A DNA stretch of 64,000 bases from Thermoleophilaceae bacterium. Its GTDB lineage: Bacteria > Actinomycetota > Thermoleophilia > Solirubrobacterales > Thermoleophilaceae. Positions 57,585-64,000 of the stretch are shown in pieces. The number at the start of each line of letters is the position of its first letter. The first letter of the stretch is position 1. The notes beneath the pieces are model-generated. The model did no database searches. It was not told the origin of the DNA and saw only the letters and a list, made by a program, of their open reading frames with translations. The translations under genes and the position numbers were made by a program. Where the stretch lies: the NCBI GenBank assembly GCA_030446485.1, contig JAUJNF010000001.1, forward strand, positions 124,001 to 188,000, in the 5' to 3' direction.

Positions 57585-58643
57585 TTAGGCCACGACCTCC
57601 ATACCCACCCGGTCCTCGTCGCTGGCCTGCTCGGGGTTCTCCACCGCGAGCACGGCCTCGAGCGCGGCGATGGCCACGGCGAGTTGGGCCAGGTCGGGCG
57701 GGCGCGTCGTCAGCTTCTGGAGCTGCATGCCGGGCCACATGAGCGCCCGCGCCCACTGCTTCGTGCGGTTGCGACCGAACCACTTGAGCACCTCGAAGGA
57801 GAGCCCGGCGATCAGCGGGATGCCGATCACCCGCGACGGGAAGAGGATGTACCACTCGGGCCGCCCGAGCGGGGCCAGCACGATGATGCTCACGATCATC
57901 ACGATCAGCAGGAAGCTGGTGCCGCAGCGCGGGTGCAGCCGCGAGAAGCGCTGGGCGTTCTCGGGCGTGAGCGGCATGCCGGCCTCGTAGCACGAGATCA
58001 CCTTGTGCTCGGCGCCGTGGTACTGGAAGACGCGCTGCAGATCCGGGATGCGCGAGATCAGGACCAGGTAGCCCAGGAAGATCCCGATGCGGATCGTCTT
58101 CTCGACGATCACGAAGGCCACGGAGTTCGGAAGCGCGTCCCCGAACAGGCTCGCGATGCCGGTTGGCAGCAGGAAGAAGAGGCCGACCGCGAACAGCAGC
58201 GACAGCGCGATCGTGCCGGCCCAGGTGCCGCCGCCGATCTCCTTGTCGCCCTCCGGCACCTGCGCGTTGGCGGAGATGCCGAGCGCCCTGAAGCCGATCT
58301 TCATCGACTCGACGAGAGCGACCACGCCGCGGATGACCGGGAAGCGCAGCACGCGGTGGCGCTTGAGCACCGACACGAGTGGCTCGGACGAGACCTCGAT
58401 CTCGCCCTCGGTACCTTCCGGAGCGTCCTCGGGCGGCGCCTTGCGTACCGCGACGGCCCAGGTGGAGACCCCGCGCATCATCACGCCCTCGAGCACGGCC
58501 TGGCCGCCGATGGGGGCGTCGCCGCGGGGCGTGCAGGGCTGGTCGGGCGCCTGGTCCCCGTTGGCCGTGATCTCTCCGGGAACGCCGCCGGTTGGGACGG
58601 GAGCGTCGCCGTTCCCCGAAACCTGGCCGTTGTGCTCGCTCAC
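57585..58643 (-). CDS. DUF1385 membrane protein (YqhQ-like)
   Basis: 352 residues. PIGGQAVLEGVMMRGVSTWAVAVRK is the family signature, then EVSSEPLVSVLKRHRVLRFPVIRGVVALVES, several membrane helices and YHGAEHKVISCYEAGMPLTPENAQ with the conserved His-Glu-His. The first 45 residues are a Gly/Pro/Asp-rich disordered leader. DUF1385 proteins lie between rpmE and prfA in many Gram-positive bacteria; their function is unknown. Here the M28 island separates it from prfA. Confidence 0.9.
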   Translation of the reverse strand: MSEHNGQVSGNGDAPVPTGGVPGEITANGDQAPDQPCTPRGDAPIGGQAVLEGVMMRGVSTWAVAVRKAPPEDAPEGTEGEIEVSSEPLVSVLKRHRVLRFPVIRGVVALVESMKIGFRALGISANAQVPEGDKEIGGGTWAGTIALSLLFAVGLFFLLPTGIASLFGDALPNSVAFVIVEKTIRIGIFLGYLVLISRIPDLQRVFQYHGAEHKVISCYEAGMPLTPENAQRFSRLHPRCGTSFLLIVMIVSIIVLAPLGRPEWYILFPSRVIGIPLIAGLSFEVLKWFGRNRTKQWARALMWPGMQLQKLTTRPPDLAQLAVAIAALEAVLAVENPEQASDEDRVGMEVVA

Positions 58644-58698
58644 CGCACTGATGCTATCGACGGGCCGCGGGTGATCCGTGAGCCCGGCGGCCGCGCCG

Positions 58699-58787
58699 CC
58701 GAAAAGCGAGCATGCCGAGGACGCAGGGGTGAAGGCTCAGTGGGCTGAGCCGAACCCCGAGGACAAAGGCAGGCGACGCTTTGCAGA
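58699..58787 (+). repeat. dispersed structured repeat, copy 2
   Basis: Same element as at 21749 and 32470. Outer helix AAAGCG/CGCTTT, inner GGGGT/ACCCC, apical GGCTCAG/CTGAGCC. Its 3' edge is 5 bp from the rpmE stop and it fills most of the 149-bp gap before the DUF1385 gene. It points against the genes around it. Confidence 0.82.
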
Positions 58788-58792
58788 CGGCG

Positions 58793-58999
58793 CTACTTGC
58801 CGCGCTTGGCGGCGCGGCGCTGGAACCGCTCCACGCGGCCACCCGTGTCCACGAGCTTCTGCTTGCCCGTGTAGAAGGGATGGCAGTTCGAGCAAATCTC
58901 GACGCGGATCTCGCCCTGCGTGGAGCGAGTGGTGAACTCGTTGCCGCAGGTGCAGCGCACGTGGGACTCGACGTACTCGGGGTGGGTCTCGGTCTTCAT
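58793..58999 (-). CDS. rpmE: 50S ribosomal protein L31, zinc-binding form
   Basis: 68 residues. [17 protein letters not shown] and [27 protein letters not shown] are the full L31 signature; the C-x-C and C-x2-C pairs make it the zinc-containing paralogue. An AAKRGK end is basic. This form can release zinc when replaced by a Cys-free L31 under zinc limitation; no second L31 gene is in the window. ATG 58999. Confidence 0.97.
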   Translation of the reverse strand: MKTETHPEYVESHVRCTCGNEFTTRSTQGEIRVEICSNCHPFYTGKQKLVDTGGRVERFQRRAAKRGK

Positions 59000-59044
59000 T
59001 CGAATGATTCTAGAGAAGCCCGTTTGCGCTCAGCCGCCGCGCCG

Positions 59045-59272
59045 CTAAGTGTTGCGGTACAGCGGCCCGTCGCCGCCCTCGGGCGTCGTCAGGCGCCCAC
59101 CCTTGGCGGTGATCGCCCCGCACTGCACGCAGTTCGTGTAGTTCACGATCACGTCCACGTCGCCGTGCTCCGGCGCGTCCTCGGGGATCTCGTACACGCC
59201 CGCGGGGCACATCCACGCCCACGTCTCGGCCAGCTCGCGCGGCACGTTGGTCTGCACGCGGATGTGGTTGGG
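59045..59272 (-). pseudogene. duplicated 3' end of the ETF:quinone oxidoreductase gene
   Basis: 228 bp identical to 59745-59971 except for one extra C (near 59101). It encodes the last 75 residues of the ETF-QO protein, including its ferredoxin-like Cys segment ([16 protein letters not shown]), with a normal stop. It has no upstream half; instead it joins unrelated sequence at 59273. This copy keeps the base the main copy lacks. Confidence 0.85.
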
Positions 59273-59744
59273 AGCCCGGCGGCTCGAGCGGAATGAAGCC
59301 GCGCTCGAGGGCGGAATCGGTCGGGTGAAGAAGCGGCGGTCCATGAGGGTGCGGAGCTTGCCCGCCCCGGTATGCCCCGGAGATCGTGAGGCTCTGCCGA
59401 AGCTTCTCCTCGGGATCGATGAGGTTGAGCCGATCGGCCTCGTTGACCGCCTGCTCGAGATCCCCGCGAGACAGATCGGGAGCACAATCCACGAGCATGC
59501 GGGCCGGGGTCGTGACCGGGATCCCGTGGCGCACGGTCCGGTGTTCGTCGGCGAGCTTCGCGCGATGGACCCCGACTCCCGGACGGCGCGGGCGCCGGTC
59601 GGGAGGCACCGTCGCCTCAAGTCCTCTCCCGAGAGGCATACTGAGCTCCGCGGCCGCCCTGGCTCCAGCACCGCCCGCGCCGCAGGCGGGCTTTGGCCGC
59701 TGTGAACTCACCAAGACGTGTCAGCTCACGTCTCCCCACGGCGT
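59273..59744 (-). pseudogene. remnant of an AbiEi-type/DUF559-like gene
   Basis: On the minus strand the reading GVGVHRAKLADEHRTVRHGIPVTTPARMLVDCAPDLS, with RGDLEQAVNEADRLNLID after it, matches the middle of the actinobacterial AbiEi-domain/DUF559 proteins (antitoxin-like, often with a Vsr-like nuclease end). Two frame changes follow (AGKLRTLMDRRFF, then TDSALERGFIPL), and the nuclease-like end is missing where the duplicated ETF-QO tail begins. It is a broken gene between two copies of the 228-bp repeat. Confidence 0.65.
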
Positions 59745-61487
59745 CTAAGTGTTGCGGTACAGCGGCCCGTCGCCGCCCTCGGGCGTCGTCAGGCGCCCAC
59801 CTTGGCGGTGATCGCCCCGCACTGCACGCAGTTCGTGTAGTTCACGATCACGTCCACGTCGCCGTGCTCCGGCGCGTCCTCGGGGATCTCGTACACGCCC
59901 GCGGGGCACATCCACGCCCACGTCTCGGCCAGCTCGCGCGGCACGTTGGTCTGCACGCGGATGTGGTTGGGGGCGTCGTCGCGCGTCGCGTTGCCGGAGA
60001 TGAACACGCTCGAGAGCTTGTCGAAGATGTACTTGCCGTCGGGCTTGGGGTAGCCGTTCTTCGTCTTCCCGATGAACATCGGCTTGGCGTCGTTGCGGTG
60101 GATCTTCCAGCGGCCGCCCGGGAAGCGTCCCTTGGTGGCGATCATCAGGTTCACCAGCGGCCCGCCGCGGAGCAGCCCCATCTGGAACGGCTGCCGCGTA
60201 TTGCGCTGCTCGTAGAGATCGGTGCCGATCACCGACTCCTCGACGGTGTCCTCGTAGGAAGAGAAGTCCACGGAGTCCCGCTTCAGGGCGGCGTAGATCG
60301 ACTCCGCGGCGAGCGCCCCGGCCTTGATCGCGTAGTGCACGCCCTTCAGGGCCGCCAGATTCACCATCCCGGCGCCGTCGCCCACGAGCACCGCGCCCGG
60401 CATCGTGAGCTTGGGCATCGCCCAGTAGCCGCCGGCCGGGATGGCCTTCGCGCCCCACGACACGCGCTCGCCGCCCTCGAGGATCTCGCGCACCATCGGG
60501 TGCGTCTTGAACTGCTGGAGGATGTCGTGCGGTGAGGTGGTGGCGTCCCGCGTAGTCGAGGTCCAGCACGAAGCCGATCGACACCAGGTCGTCGCCGGTC
60601 TTCTCGTCCTTCATGGGGTAGATCCAGGAGCCGCCGATGTGGCCGTACTTGGCCGAGATCTTCAGTGGCCACCCGGCCAGGGTGTGGATCACGCGGTCGA
60701 GCGGCTTCGGGACCTTCCAGACCTCCTTCACCCCGAGCTCCCACACCTGGGGCTCGCGCCCCTCGCCGAGGTCGAACTCGCGGATCGCCGCGCCGGTGAG
60801 ATGGCCCCAGCAGCCCTCGGCCAGCACGGTGGCCTTGGCGGCAACGTCGTTGCCGGGCTCGAAGTTGCCGAGCTCGCCGCCCTCCTTGTCGCGACCCTTG
60901 TCGCCGGAGCGGATGCCCTTCACCTGGCCGTCCTCGACGATCAGCTTGGTGGCGGCGGTTTCGGTGAGCACGTAGGCGCCGGCGTCCTCGGCCTGCTGCT
61001 GCATGTATCGGCACAGCGCCGACACCGACACCACCTCGTTGCCCTTGTTGTGCTGCGGCGGCGGCGTGGGAATCTTGATCTTGGTCCTGCCGTTGGGGAG
61101 GACGTAGATGGCCTCCTTGTCCACCTCGCCGAAGGCGAAGCCCTCCTTGCGCCACTGCTCGCGGCTGAGGTCGGGGAAGAGCTCCTGCAGCGGGCCCGGG
61201 CGCATCACCGCGCCGGACAGGTTGTGCCCGCCGCAGGTCTTGGCCTTCTCGATCACAGCCACCGGCACCTCGCCGAGGGCCTCCATCAGCTGCGGGTCGT
61301 CGGCCAGCAGTTGCAGCAGGCGCGTGGCGCAGGCCAGGCCCGCGGTGCCGCCGCCGACGATGGCCACCCCCACCTCGATCAGCTCGTCCTCGGCGTCGAG
61401 GCCGTGCTTGACGAACTCGTCGGGGGACTTCACCGGCGGCGGGTAGTCGGCCGGCGCCACCGCGCCGTTGCCGTTATGGCTCGCCAT
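59745..61487 (-). CDS. electron transfer flavoprotein:quinone oxidoreductase, two frameshifts
   Basis: About 580 residues. [20 protein letters not shown] is the FAD loop, [28 protein letters not shown] the family signature, then [21 protein letters not shown]. Near 60547-60549 an extra base breaks the frame after FVLDLDYA; the next frame continues [42 protein letters not shown] and [12 protein letters not shown]. Near 59801 a missing base breaks the last few codons; the duplicate copy shows the correct end. The C-terminal ferredoxin-like domain holds the Cys ligands of the [4Fe-4S] cluster. It passes electrons from ETF (next genes) to menaquinone. Confidence 0.9.
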   Translation of the reverse strand: MASHNGNGAVAPADYPPPVKSPDEFVKHGLDAEDELIEVGVAIVGGGTAGLACATRLLQLLADDPQLMEALGEVPVAVIEKAKTCGGHNLSGAVMRPGPLQELFPDLSREQWRKEGFAFGEVDKEAIYVLPNGRTKIKIPTPPPQHNKGNEVVSVSALCRYMQQQAEDAGAYVLTETAATKLIVEDGQVKGIRSGDKGRDKEGGELGNFEPGNDVAAKATVLAEGCWGHLTGAAIREFDLGEGREPQVWELGVKEVWKVPKPLDRVIHTLAGWPLKISAKYGHIGGSWIYPMKDEKTGDDLVSIGFVLDLDYAGRHHLTARHPPAVQDAPDGARDPRGRRARVVGREGHPGRRLLGDAQAHDAGRGARGRRRRDGESGGPEGRALRDQGRGARRGVDLRRPEAGLRGLLFLRGHRRGVGDRHRSLRAAQYAAAVPDGAAPRRAAGEPDDRHQGTLPGRPLEDPPQRRQADVHREDEERLPQARRQVHLRQALERVHLRQRDARRRPQPHPRADQRAARAGRDVGVDVPRGRVRDPRGRAGARRRGRDRELHELRAVRGDHRQGGRLTTPEGGDGPLYRNT

Positions 61488-61496
61488 CGGAGGCGC

Positions 61497-62477
61497 TCAG
61501 CCGCCCTTCGCAGCCTTCACGGCGGCGGTGAGCTTGGGGAGGATCTTGTTGAGGTCGCCCACCACGCCGAGGTCGGAGAACTCGAAGATCGGCGCGTTGG
61601 GGTCCTTGTTGATCGCGACGATGTTCTCCGAGGCCTGCATGCCCACCTTGTGCTGGATGGCGCCCGAGATGCCGGCCGCCAGGTACAACTTCGGCGCGAC
61701 CGTCTTGCCGGTCTGGCCGATCTGAGCGGAGTACGAGTACCAGCCGGCGTCCACCACCGCGCGCGTCGCGGCCACCGCGCCGCCAAGCGCCTCGGCGAGC
61801 TCCTCGGCCATCTCGAAGCCCTCCGCCTTGCCCAGGCCGCGGCCTCCGGCGACGAGCACGTCGGCGTCCTCGATGTTCACCTGCTCGCCGCGCTGCTCGC
61901 CGCGCTGCACCATCCGGGCCTTGGTCGACCACTCGCTGAGCTGCACGTCGAGGGTCTCCACCTCGGCGGAAGCGCCGTCGGCCGCCGGGCTGATCTCGAA
62001 CGCGTTGAGGCGGCCGATGATGATGCCGGGCTCGTTCACGTAGCCGGAGTCGACGATGGCCGAGTCCTGGAGGATCGGCCGCTCGGCCACCAGCTTGCCG
62101 TCCTGCACCTTCACGCGCGTGACCTCCATCGTCACGCCGGCCCGCAGCCGAGCGGTGAGGCCCGCGCCGATCTCGAAACCGAGCAGGCCGCCGCCGAACA
62201 GGGCGTAGCGGTAGCCGCGCTCCTGGATCAGGGTGGCCATCACGTCCACCACCGGGGCGCCGAGGCCCTCGGGCGCGTTGGCGCGGAACACCTTCTGGGC
62301 CCCGTACTGGCCGAGCGAGGCGCACATCTCCTCAGTCACGTCGTCGCCGCCGACCACCACGGCGGCCGACTCAACCCCGAGCTGCTGCGCCAGCCGGGCG
62401 CCCTCGGATACGGCGCCGAGCGAGTTCTTGTTGAACGCCCCCTGGTAGTGCAGGGCGTAGGTGAGGATTCCGCTCAT
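61497..62477 (-). CDS. etfA: electron transfer flavoprotein alpha subunit
   Basis: 326 residues. The C-terminal FAD domain carries [43 protein letters not shown] (parts) and [29 protein letters not shown], the classic ETF-alpha signature. It lies 9 bp before the ETF-QO gene and overlaps etfB by 4 bases. ETF takes electrons from acyl-CoA dehydrogenases, of which one (AidB-like) is elsewhere in the window. Confidence 0.96.
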   Translation of the reverse strand: MSGILTYALHYQGAFNKNSLGAVSEGARLAQQLGVESAAVVVGGDDVTEEMCASLGQYGAQKVFRANAPEGLGAPVVDVMATLIQERGYRYALFGGGLLGFEIGAGLTARLRAGVTMEVTRVKVQDGKLVAERPILQDSAIVDSGYVNEPGIIIGRLNAFEISPAADGASAEVETLDVQLSEWSTKARMVQRGEQRGEQVNIEDADVLVAGGRGLGKAEGFEMAEELAEALGGAVAATRAVVDAGWYSYSAQIGQTGKTVAPKLYLAAGISGAIQHKVGMQASENIVAINKDPNAPIFEFSDLGVVGDLNKILPKLTAAVKAAKGG

Positions 62478-63268
62478 GCCAGGAGCTTCCTTTCGTCCAT
62501 CCAGCTCATGATCTTCTGGATGGTCTCGTCGGTGTCCTCGTCCTCGATGATCTCACCGGCCTGCTTGGCGGGCGGCGGGTTGATCGCGAGGACGGCGGTC
62601 TGCGAGCCGGGCTCGCCAACCCTGTCGGTCTCGATCGCGGCGTCCGCGGTCGACTTGCTCTCGAGCGGCTTCTTCTTCGCTCCCATGATCGCCTTCAGCG
62701 ACGGGTAGCGGGGCTCGTTGATGGCGTCGCCCACGGAGATCACCGCCGGCAGGTCGATCTCGACCGTGTCGTAGCCGTACTCGGCCTGGCGTTCACAGCG
62801 CAGCGAGCCCTCCTGCACGTCCATCTTGATCACCTGGGTCAGCGACGGCATCCTCAGGTGGTCGGCGATGATCGCGCCCATCGTGTAGCACTCGCCGTCG
62901 TCCGACTGCTGTCCGAGCAGCACCAGGTCGGGCGCCTCCTGCTCGAGCACGCGCGCCAGCGCGTAGCCCGTGGCACAGCAGTCGGAGCCGGCGAGCGACG
63001 GGTCGGTCAGGTGCACCGAGCGGTCGGCGCCGAGCGAGACGGCCTTGTGTAGGGCGCGCACCGCGGTCTCGGGGCCCATCGTCACGGCCACCACCTCGTC
63101 AACGTCCACGATGCCGCCCTCCTTCACCTGCATGGCGGCCTCGATGGCGTGCGTGTCGAACGGGTTCAGGTTCTTCTCGCCACTGCGGTCGATGCGCTTG
63201 GTGTTGGGGTCCATGCGCTTCTCGACGGCCGCATCGGGGACCTCTTTGACTAGGACGCAGATCTTCAA
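62474..63268 (-). CDS. etfB: electron transfer flavoprotein beta subunit
   Basis: 264 residues. ICVLVKEVPDAAVEKRMD at the start, LNPFDTHAIEAAMQVKEGG, VLEQEAPDLVLLGQQSDDGECYTMGAI, and LPAVISVGDAINEPRYPSLKAIMGAKKKPLE are diagnostic; AMP binding is the role of this subunit. The ATG at 63268 follows a ribosome site (AAGGAG-like, GAAGGAGACG). A promoter with an operator lies just upstream. Confidence 0.96.
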   Translation of the reverse strand: MKICVLVKEVPDAAVEKRMDPNTKRIDRSGEKNLNPFDTHAIEAAMQVKEGGIVDVDEVVAVTMGPETAVRALHKAVSLGADRSVHLTDPSLAGSDCCATGYALARVLEQEAPDLVLLGQQSDDGECYTMGAIIADHLRMPSLTQVIKMDVQEGSLRCERQAEYGYDTVEIDLPAVISVGDAINEPRYPSLKAIMGAKKKPLESKSTADAAIETDRVGEPGSQTAVLAINPPPAKQAGEIIEDEDTDETIQKIMSWMDERKLLA

Positions 63269-63308
63269 GTCGTCTCCTTCGGTTGCCGCTGCTCCCGGGG
63301 GGCCGGGG

Positions 63309-63339
63309 ATGTTACCGAGGTCGTTGACTGATTAGTCAA
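63309..63339 (-). promoter_or_regulatory. etfBA promoter with TetR-type operator
   Basis: On the minus strand TTGACT (63334-63339) and TAACAT (63309-63314) form a -35/-10 pair with a 19-bp spacer. TTGACTGATTAGTCAA (63324-63339) is an inverted repeat with 6-bp arms over the -35, the layout of TetR-family regulators of fatty acid oxidation. The regulator is not in the window. The start codon of etfB is about 41 bp on. Confidence 0.6.
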
Positions 63340-63509
63340 TCGTGTCTTCTGACTACGGCCCACGGGCGTCCGCGGGAAGGGCCGGGCCTCACCGGCCCGA
63401 GGTGTGCCCGCGCGCCCAGCGCGTGCCCGCCCGCGCCTGCCCGACCCCGCACGGGCACGGTCCCAGAAGCCGCTGTCATCTATGGCAAGAAGTTTGCCCG
63501 GAGGCAAGA

Positions 63510-63530
63510 TGTTGGCCTGTCAGGCCAACA
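63510..63530. terminator. 21-bp palindrome between the mutase subunit and etfB
   Basis: TGTTGGCCTG and CAGGCCAACA surround a single T, a perfect inverted repeat. It lies 74 bp after the stop of the B12-binding gene and is a candidate terminator for it. Three GGCAA/TTGCC units just beside it (63484-63506) can pair in alternative ways. The rest of the 335-bp gap holds the etfB promoter and no gene that I can support. Confidence 0.5.
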
Positions 63531-63603
63531 CTCGTGGCCGTATCTCGTAGCGCTCACCCGGAGACCGACGGCTCAGGGCGGAGAGGACCGACCGGCCCCC
63601 GGC

Positions 63604-64000
63604 TCACCCCACGGCGGAGCGGATGAAGTCGATGATCTCCTGGGTCGAGGAGCCCGGGGTGAACACCGCCGCCACGCCCAGCTCCTTCAGCTCCGGGATG
63701 TCGTCCTGCGGGATCGTCCCCCCCACCGTGACCACCACGTCGTCGGCGCCCTGATCCTTCAACAGCGCCACCACGCGCGGCACGAGCGTCATGTGCGCCC
63801 CCGAGAGGATGGACAGGCCGACGGCGTGGGCGTCCTCCTGGATCACCGTCTCGGCGATCTGCTCGGGCGTCTGGTGAAGGCCGGTGTAGATCACCTCCAT
63901 GCCCGCATCGCGCAGGGCGCGCGCGATGATCTTGGCGCCGCGGTCGTGCCCGTCGAGGCCGGGCTTGGCCACCACCACGCGGATCTTGCGGCCGGCGGCG
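63604..64000 (-). CDS. B12-binding subunit of an acyl-CoA mutase, cut at the window edge
   Basis: The frame is open to the last base, so the first few residues are outside. [18 protein letters not shown] carries the D-x-H-x2-G motif whose His binds cobalt from below; [20 protein letters not shown] and [20 protein letters not shown] complete the Rossmann-like B12 domain of methylmalonyl-CoA or isobutyryl-CoA mutase small subunits. A stand-alone domain of about 130 residues implies a separate large subunit, which is not in the window. Product links to branched-chain and odd-chain fat breakdown, as does the etf cluster beside it. Confidence 0.9.
   Translation of the reverse strand, partial: AAGRKIRVVVAKPGLDGHDRGAKIIARALRDAGMEVIYTGLHQTPEQIAETVIQEDAHAVGLSILSGAHMTLVPRVVALLKDQGADDVVVTVGGTIPQDDIPELKELGVAAVFTPGSSTQEIIDFIRSAVG

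Overview
The window is very GC-rich, almost wall-to-wall coding DNA with frequent GTG/TTG starts and 4-bp stop/start overlaps. Gene content (rpmE, DUF1385, prfA, prmC, tsaC, glyA, wecA-type and atp genes in one order; F420/PPOX-type oxidoreductase; Rv2578c-type radical SAM protein; AidB-like acyl-CoA dehydrogenase; RTX protein with a Cys-containing tail) suggests a high-GC actinobacterium, most likely of the Thermoleophilia/Solirubrobacterales type. That placement is inference from gene content only.

Layout. (1) 1-18.3 kb: a surface-glycan locus with several glycosyltransferases (GT2, GT4, GT39-like), four SAM methyltransferases, an O-antigen ligase-like protein (frameshifted), a small TPR-like membrane protein and a secreted clan-A glycoside hydrolase-like protein. 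Transcription direction changes several times, so these are several small operons. (2) 18.3-27.5 kb: a GGDEF/HD-GYP cyclic-di-GMP protein overlapping an AidB-like acyl-CoA dehydrogenase, then on the minus strand an unusual ECF sigma factor fused to a zinc anti-sigma motif and a membrane/Pro-rich tail, an RTX-repeat exported protein and a PhoD phosphatase. (3) 27.6-35.6 kb: the whole F-type ATP synthase operon on the minus strand (atpZ-like, atpI-like, B, E, F, H, A, G, D, C). (4) 35.8-45.0 kb: mixed accessory genes (DUF3891, hydrolase-cyclase fusion, FAD oxidoreductase, PPOX oxidoreductase/MocR divergent pair, MFS, YjbQ, radical SAM, truncated MscS). (5) 45.0-52.3 kb: GST, WecA-like transferase, FetAB-like ABC transporter, glyA, tsaC, prmC, prfA. 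(6) 52.4-57.5 kb: DUF305 copper-type lipoprotein, a small lipoprotein, a large M28 peptidase with a PKD domain, a small membrane protein. (7) 57.6-59.0 kb: DUF1385 and rpmE. (8) 59.0-64.0 kb: a duplicated tail of an ETF:quinone oxidoreductase gene, the intact locus of that gene, etfA, etfB and the edge of a B12-binding mutase subunit.

The most unusual signal is a roughly 88-bp imperfect palindrome present three times (21749-21837, 32470-32557, 58699-58787). It has near-identical loops and compensatory changes in two helices, and each copy lies 5-30 bp beyond a gene stop codon, including one inside the atp operon between atpH and atpA. It looks like a dispersed structured RNA/REP-like element; I do not recognise it as a described family.

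A second pattern is a set of single-base frameshifts in otherwise well-conserved genes: atpC, atpA, atpF, three in atpH, ETF-QO, and the O-antigen ligase. Most fit the loss or gain of one base in a short G/C run. Because the ATP synthase genes are essential, sequencing/assembly error is the most economical explanation, and the protein sequences given for these genes should be read as spliced across frames.
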